A stretch of 64,000 bases of DNA from Actinomadura cremea (GTDB taxonomy: Bacteria > Actinomycetota > Actinomycetes > Streptosporangiales > Streptosporangiaceae), in the NCBI RefSeq assembly GCF_014648495.1, contig NZ_BMRF01000006.1, positions 1 to 64,000 of the forward strand, in the 5' to 3' direction. Shown one piece after another: positions 59,593-64,000 of the stretch. The notes under the pieces are model-generated. The model saw only the letters and a program-made list of their open reading frames with translations. It had not been told where the DNA came from and ran no database searches. How positions within the stretch are numbered: the stretch's first letter is position 1; the number at the start of each line of letters is the position of its first letter. A program made the translations under genes and the position numbers.

Positions 59593-62500
59593 TCATAGCG
59601 GTATCGGTTCGATCACGCATTCCAGGAGCCCGCCCTCCTTCGCCGCCAGTATTTCCGGATGGTCGTCGCCGAGCAGTCGTGCGAGTGCGATGAGCGGATC
59701 CCGCCCCGGACCTTCGCGGCCCAACGCGGCGCTTATGACCTGATGATTGTGCGCGCAGGCCAACGTGTGGGCGTGGTCCGCCCCGTATCGGTTCTCGAAG
59801 CGGGCCAGGGTGTCCGCGGAGTGGCTGTGGGCGGCCTCGAGCCGCCCCAGGGTGAAGAGGTCGTGCACGAGGCCCACCGAGCAGCACAGCGAGTAGTAAT
59901 GGTCCGGGCCCAGCAGCCGTGTCAGGGCCTGGAGCGTCGTGTCGTCGATCGCCCGCGCCGGTTCGTGGCCGCCGAGCGCGCGCAGCGCCACCGTCAGGTC
60001 AGTGGTGCACGCGTGCGCGAAGGGATGGTCCCGCCCCATGACCCTGCGATAGCCGGTGAGAGCGGTCTCGGCGAGTCGCCGGGCGCGGTCGGCATCGCCC
60101 GTCCGCACGCATGCCATCGCCAGGACGCGGCGGGCGGCGAGCGTGTCCTGGTGCCGTTCCCCGAACCGTTGCAGATGCAGGCGGTGCGTGTCCTCCGCGA
60201 GACGGAGCGACTCCGCATGGGCGCCGAGTTCGCGCAGTGTCGCGGCCTGGCTCATCTCGGCGTGCAGGACGAAGGCGTGGTTGGGGGCGAGCGTTTCCTG
60301 CATGCGCCCGAGGGCCTCCTGCTGGAGTTGTGCGGCCTCCCGGTATCTGCCGAGCCCGTGCAGATCCCGGGCGAGCTGGTTCATGGCGAGCAGGGTGCTG
60401 CGATGGGACGTGCCGAAGTGCGCGCGCAAACGGTCGAGCGCGTCGGAGTCCAGATCCTGCGCGCTCTTGAATTCCCCCAGCAGGCGCAGATCGATTCCGA
60501 CATTGTTGATGACCCGGAAGGTGTCCAGCGTCTCGCGGCCGTACATGCGCACCATGCGCTGCAAAGTGTCCTGATCGAATCTCAGCGCGCCGACGAAGTC
60601 CCCCTGCAACCGCAGGTCGGCCGCCATGCTGTTGGCGGCCAGCAGGGTCGCGAGGTTGTCGGGACCGAATCGCTCCCTCGTCCGCCGGTGGATGTCGGCG
60701 TTCAGCTGCGCCGCCGCGGTGACGTCGCCGAGCGCGCGGAGCACCGTGCCGAGTTCGCGGCCCGCGAGCAAAACGGTTCTGTCGTCCTCGCCCCATTCGG
60801 CACGCCAGCGGAGCATCGCGAGTTCGCCCAGATCACGGCTTCCTTCGAAATCACCCAGCAGATACAGGTAGCGCATCTGGTCCAGCGCGATCTCGCGTAT
60901 CTCCGCGGTGGCGCCCGAGATCACTCCGGTCGGTTGGACGTGCGGGGCGATCTGCCGGCGCAGCGGCCACGTGGACTCGTCGTCCGGCCCGGTGTCGGGC
61001 GTCGCCGCGGCGAGGACACGGTGGACGCGGTTCTGCAGTGCCTCTCGTCCGGCCTCTGAACGACGCTGCTGCAGGAGGGCACGGACCAGGCGGTGGACCT
61101 GCGTCCTCGAACCGTCCCGGTCGGCGTCGAGGCGGCCGAGGGAGTAGCGGGCGATCGCCTCCATGGCGGCACGCAGGGCGGCGGGGTCGTCCAGCGTGGA
61201 GCGGATCTCCTCGGGAAGCCGCGCGTGGGCGCCCGCCGCCAGCAGTTCCACCGCCACGGGTTCGGGCCCGAAGAAGGCCAGCAGCTCCAGCAGCCGACCC
61301 GCGTCGGGAGCCTCGCCCTCAAGGCCCTCGAAAGAGATCTCCAGGGCCGCCGCGAGCTCCGCCGGATACTCCGGTGGCAGCTCGGTGCCCCGGCCGTTCC
61401 CCAGGCGGTCGTCGAGCAGCCGCAGGTACTCCTCGCTCGGCCGACCGGTGGCCGCGTGCCATGCCGCGACCTGCTCCACCGCCAGCGGCAGGTCGCCGAC
61501 CCGCTCCGCGAGCCGCTCCGCCTCGTCCGGTACCAGCGAGGGGGCACGGCGGCACAGCAGCGCGACGCTCTCCCGGCGTTCGAAGAACCCGACCTCCGCG
61601 GCGGAGGCGATCACGCTCCATCGCCGATCACGCGAGGTCACCAGGACGTGCCCGGTGGGAGCGGACGTGGACAGCGGAAGCTCGTCGGGAACGACGGGCA
61701 TGAGCGGCGCCAGCTCGCCGGGGTCGGCCGCGTTGTCATAGATGAGCAGCCAGCGGCGGAACGGCCGTCCCGCCCGCAGGGCGACGAGCGCGTGCTCGAC
61801 GGTCCGGTTGATGTCGTCGCTGAGCGGGGTGCCGAGGATCCTGGCGAGCTCGGCGAGGGACGACCGCGCCATCGGCGTCTGCTCGGCCGGAATCCACCAG
61901 ACGAGGTCGTAGTCGTCCGCGTGGCGATGGGCGTACTCGACGGCGAGCTGTGACTTGCCCTGGCCGCCGAGGTCGTGCGGCGGCGCGGGCAGCAGCGCCG
62001 TGACGAGGCCCGGCAGCCGGCGTCGGACATCGCGCAGCAACTCGTCCCGTCCGATGAAGTCGGGGTTGCGGGTGGGCAGCCCTCCGCCGATGAGCGGGCC
62101 CCGGCCGGGAGGTGCCTTCTGCCCGGACATGTACGGAAGTTCGAGCCGCCGGGTGGCGGGCGTGTCGACGGGGTCGTCGGCCGCCGCGGCGGCCGACGGG
62201 ACGGCCAGCCGTTCGGCGATGGCCCGGTACCGTCCGCCGAGCCGCATCAGGACGGGCGCGGCGACCTGGGCGAACGGCCGATCGTCCTGGAGGACCTCGG
62301 TGTCGGTCTCGAGGGCGCGGAGCAGCGCGGGGAAGTCGAGCGGCGAGCCGAGGCGTTCCCGGACGATCTCCCAGACCTGCCCGAGGAGGCGCAGGGCGTC
62401 GCTGCGCTTCAGCTTTCCGAGCAGAACGTCTCGGACGCCCTCGTGGAACTCGTACAGGACATCGTCGGGCTGCGCGCCGCCGCCCGGCGGGTCGCCGTCG

Positions 62501-63771
62501 TGATCGGCTCTGCGCATGAGGTCGCCGAGGAAGACCTCGGCCAGGTGCGTCCGGTTCGACTCGGGCAGCGTCGCCTGCTGCACCAGGGACATCACCTTCA
62601 ACCGCAGCGGCGCCGCGGCGAGGTGGCAGGCCAGTTCGAACGCCATGGGGGACGAGCCGGCGGAGAACCGGCGGACCCGTTCGTCCGCCGAGAGCCTCTC
62701 CGTGTCCTCGTCCACGATGTCCTTCAGCGGAGGAGCGCCCGTGAACATGGCCATGGTGTTGATCCGGCGCGCTCCGCCGCCGACCATTTCCGCCCACGGA
62801 CGCAGCCACCGCGGCGCCATCTCCATCACGGGGACGGCCGTGCCGGCAGGCAACGGGAACCCGTCTCGAGAGCGGATGGTGAGGCGCCGGTTCGGCAGCC
62901 CGGCCTGGAGCGAATCGATGCGGACGGGTTCGACGGCCGTTCCGCACCGCCACCACAGCCGCTGCGGAAGCGGCTGGACGATCGCCACCGGACCGGCGTC
63001 CGCCCAGCGTTCGAGCACGGCGGCGGCGCGGCCGTCGTGCCACGCCCGTCCGATGCAGTCGCTGAAGACGAGGAGGATCCGGCGGCGGGTCGGGTCGATG
63101 AGCTCGTTAGGGTTCCGTACCGACGAGCCCGTCCCCGTCTGGAGGACGAGCGCGTCATCGTCGCTGTTCACGTACCACATGCGCACGTCTCGGAACGCGC
63201 CGAGCCGTTCGAGCAGGGTGCGGAACTCGGCGATGATCCTGCCCCACACCACCATGGAGGCGCTCCGGTCGGCGACGAGCGCGAGATCGAACTGCCGTTC
63301 CGGGGCCGGCTCCATCACCGGCCGCCAGATCCCGGTCTCGGCGATCCACTGCGCCGTCGCCTCCTCGGCGAGCTTCTCGACCGTCCGCGACGAGGCGTTC
63401 TCCCGCAGCGGACGCAGCGCGCGTCCGAGGTTCAGCGTCTGCGGGATGGCGGGCAGCGCCGGTGTCCGCACGATGCCCTCCGCGGCCGCCCCGGGATGGG
63501 CCAGGTGCAGGGCGGCCTGCGGCGACGCCGCGGCCGGGCGCGACCCTTCCGGAGGTGCGGGCGGCTCGATGACGGACGAGTCCTCCGGCTCCGGTCCGGA
63601 GGACATCTCGGGGCTCTCCTCCTTCCCCGTGACCTCCTGGACGGCTTCGACGTTCGCCGCGCGAGGCGGCAGGAGCCGCGCCAGCCACAGGGCGTCGGCC
63701 AGCTCCCGAGCGACCGGAGGGGGGTCGAGTCCGGCGAGGGCCTCGATCACCTCGTCGAGGCGCCGGCTCAT
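59593..63771 (-). CDS. fxsT: SAV_2336 / NTPase / TPR protein, FxsT type
   Basis: A 1,392-residue protein. An N-terminal helical part (1-37) is followed by a linker and a vWA-like SAV_2336 region (about 160-330; FDLALVADRSASMVVWGRII). A STAND/NB-ARC-type NTPase occupies about 565-900 with a P-loop GGQGKSQ near 604 and RDRRWSVI later. From about 930 to 1380 runs a TPR array (units such as LGRMQETLAPNHAFVLHAEM). This architecture is that of the FxSxx-COOH system TPR protein FxsT. The family is thought to act as a signalling NTPase with the peptide; mechanism is not established. The ATG overlaps the stop of the upstream gene by 4 bases, so they form an operon. Confidence 0.8.
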   Translation of the reverse strand: MSRRLDEVIEALAGLDPPPVARELADALWLARLLPPRAANVEAVQEVTGKEESPEMSSGPEPEDSSVIEPPAPPEGSRPAAASPQAALHLAHPGAAAEGIVRTPALPAIPQTLNLGRALRPLRENASSRTVEKLAEEATAQWIAETGIWRPVMEPAPERQFDLALVADRSASMVVWGRIIAEFRTLLERLGAFRDVRMWYVNSDDDALVLQTGTGSSVRNPNELIDPTRRRILLVFSDCIGRAWHDGRAAAVLERWADAGPVAIVQPLPQRLWWRCGTAVEPVRIDSLQAGLPNRRLTIRSRDGFPLPAGTAVPVMEMAPRWLRPWAEMVGGGARRINTMAMFTGAPPLKDIVDEDTERLSADERVRRFSAGSSPMAFELACHLAAAPLRLKVMSLVQQATLPESNRTHLAEVFLGDLMRRADHDGDPPGGGAQPDDVLYEFHEGVRDVLLGKLKRSDALRLLGQVWEIVRERLGSPLDFPALLRALETDTEVLQDDRPFAQVAAPVLMRLGGRYRAIAERLAVPSAAAAADDPVDTPATRRLELPYMSGQKAPPGRGPLIGGGLPTRNPDFIGRDELLRDVRRRLPGLVTALLPAPPHDLGGQGKSQLAVEYAHRHADDYDLVWWIPAEQTPMARSSLAELARILGTPLSDDINRTVEHALVALRAGRPFRRWLLIYDNAADPGELAPLMPVVPDELPLSTSAPTGHVLVTSRDRRWSVIASAAEVGFFERRESVALLCRRAPSLVPDEAERLAERVGDLPLAVEQVAAWHAATGRPSEEYLRLLDDRLGNGRGTELPPEYPAELAAALEISFEGLEGEAPDAGRLLELLAFFGPEPVAVELLAAGAHARLPEEIRSTLDDPAALRAAMEAIARYSLGRLDADRDGSRTQVHRLVRALLQQRRSEAGREALQNRVHRVLAAATPDTGPDDESTWPLRRQIAPHVQPTGVISGATAEIREIALDQMRYLYLLGDFEGSRDLGELAMLRWRAEWGEDDRTVLLAGRELGTVLRALGDVTAAAQLNADIHRRTRERFGPDNLATLLAANSMAADLRLQGDFVGALRFDQDTLQRMVRMYGRETLDTFRVINNVGIDLRLLGEFKSAQDLDSDALDRLRAHFGTSHRSTLLAMNQLARDLHGLGRYREAAQLQQEALGRMQETLAPNHAFVLHAEMSQAATLRELGAHAESLRLAEDTHRLHLQRFGERHQDTLAARRVLAMACVRTGDADRARRLAETALTGYRRVMGRDHPFAHACTTDLTVALRALGGHEPARAIDDTTLQALTRLLGPDHYYSLCCSVGLVHDLFTLGRLEAAHSHSADTLARFENRYGADHAHTLACAHNHQVISAALGREGPGRDPLIALARLLGDDHPEILAAKEGGLLECVIEPIPL

Positions 63772-64000
63772 CCCGGCCCTGTCATGCCCAGCGGGCGCAG
63801 CACCGACTCGAGCATCTCCTGCAGCGTCCCGTCGGGCGGGCGGGAGCCCGACGTGCAGAGGTAGACGGCGTTGAGGAGCTGGTCGGTGGCCAGGTCTCCG
63901 TGCTCACGGCGGCTGAGGAAGTCGTTGATGAGATCGGTGCTCGCGTTCCGCGCGTCCCGGCCGAAGTGGGCCTCGACGATCTCGGCGAGCCGCTGGGAGT
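63768..64000 (-). CDS. Partial gene, C-terminus only, coupled to fxsT
   Basis: The last 76 residues of a leftward gene whose start lies beyond the window. The end reads DLATDQLLNAVYLCTSGSRP, then LQEMLESVLRPLGMTGPG. It overlaps the fxsT ATG by 4 bases (ATGA), so the two are translated together. In comparable actinomycete loci the gene before the SAV_2336-type protein is often an AAA/MoxR ATPase; the visible tail cannot confirm that. Confidence 0.55.
   Translation of the reverse strand, partial: SQRLAEIVEAHFGRDARNASTDLINDFLSRREHGDLATDQLLNAVYLCTSGSRPPDGTLQEMLESVLRPLGMTGPG

Overview
The window is high-GC (roughly 72%) actinobacterial chromosome. Gene content (mycolata/Streptomyces-type SigE–RseA, PimB-like glycosyltransferases, DUF3117, many GTG/TTG starts) points to an actinomycete, and the overall look suggests Thermomonosporaceae/Streptosporangiales such as Actinomadura; that assignment is inference. 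There are no rRNA or tRNA genes, no insertion sequences, no phage genes and no CRISPR array that I can see. Genes are packed tightly, often with 4-base overlaps, and about a dozen carry a TANNNT -10 hexamer 6-9 bases before the start codon, which suggests leaderless transcripts.

Layout. 1-9.7 kb: lipid and steroid catabolism and regulation (cholesterol oxidase behind a KstR-like box, an NAD(P)-binding reductase with an AhpD-like partner, an ECF41 sigma factor, a thiolase, an HxlR regulator, an MFS carrier, a GT4 glycosyltransferase). 9.7-14.8 kb: a stress-signalling island: acyl-CoA desaturase behind a SigB-like promoter, a SpoIIE-type phosphatase, two GAF-ANTAR proteins and a STAS anti-anti-sigma factor. 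14.8-26.5 kb: a conserved actinobacterial block (dapD, a phosphopantetheinyl transferase, dapE, two LOG-family proteins, HtrA-like lipoprotein, PhoX behind a PHO-box-like repeat, a FolP-like remnant, DivIVA-like protein, tag). 26.5-34.2 kb: an FtsX-type ABC exporter and a GT87-PimB-histidine kinase-response regulator operon. 34.2-47.1 kb: enoyl-CoA hydratase, DUF3117, pepA, then O-methyltransferase, sigE, rseA, rseB-like gene, htrA, tatB, mrp, DUF1003 and a CBS/MgtE-N protein. From dapD to the CBS gene the order follows M. tuberculosis Rv1201c-Rv1232c with insertions and losses. 47.1-57.6 kb: a second ECF41 sigma factor, CitE-like lyase, CPBP protease, Nudix, PHP, MBL-fold and RecB-like nuclease genes, MpaB-family oxygenase, and a CHRD protein with its own class F sortase.

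The right end (57.6-64 kb) holds the most unusual locus: a decayed spo0M-like gene, a class III cyclase fused to an effector-associated-type domain, a 64-residue peptide resembling the leader of FxsA cyclophane RiPP precursors, and a 1,392-residue SAV_2336/NTPase/TPR protein of the FxsT type, coupled by a 4-base overlap to a gene that runs off the window. I read this as part of an Fxs-type peptide plus NTPase signalling or conflict system whose radical SAM partner must lie outside the window if the reading is right.

Functional links that can be read from the DNA: envelope stress (sigE has a GGGAACC-N16-CGTT promoter in front of it, followed by its zinc anti-sigma factor, an RseB-like sensor and the HtrA protease), phosphate control of phoX, steroid control of the cholesterol oxidase, and a drug-type MFS pump divergent from a TetR gene with an inverted repeat lying inside the pump promoter.
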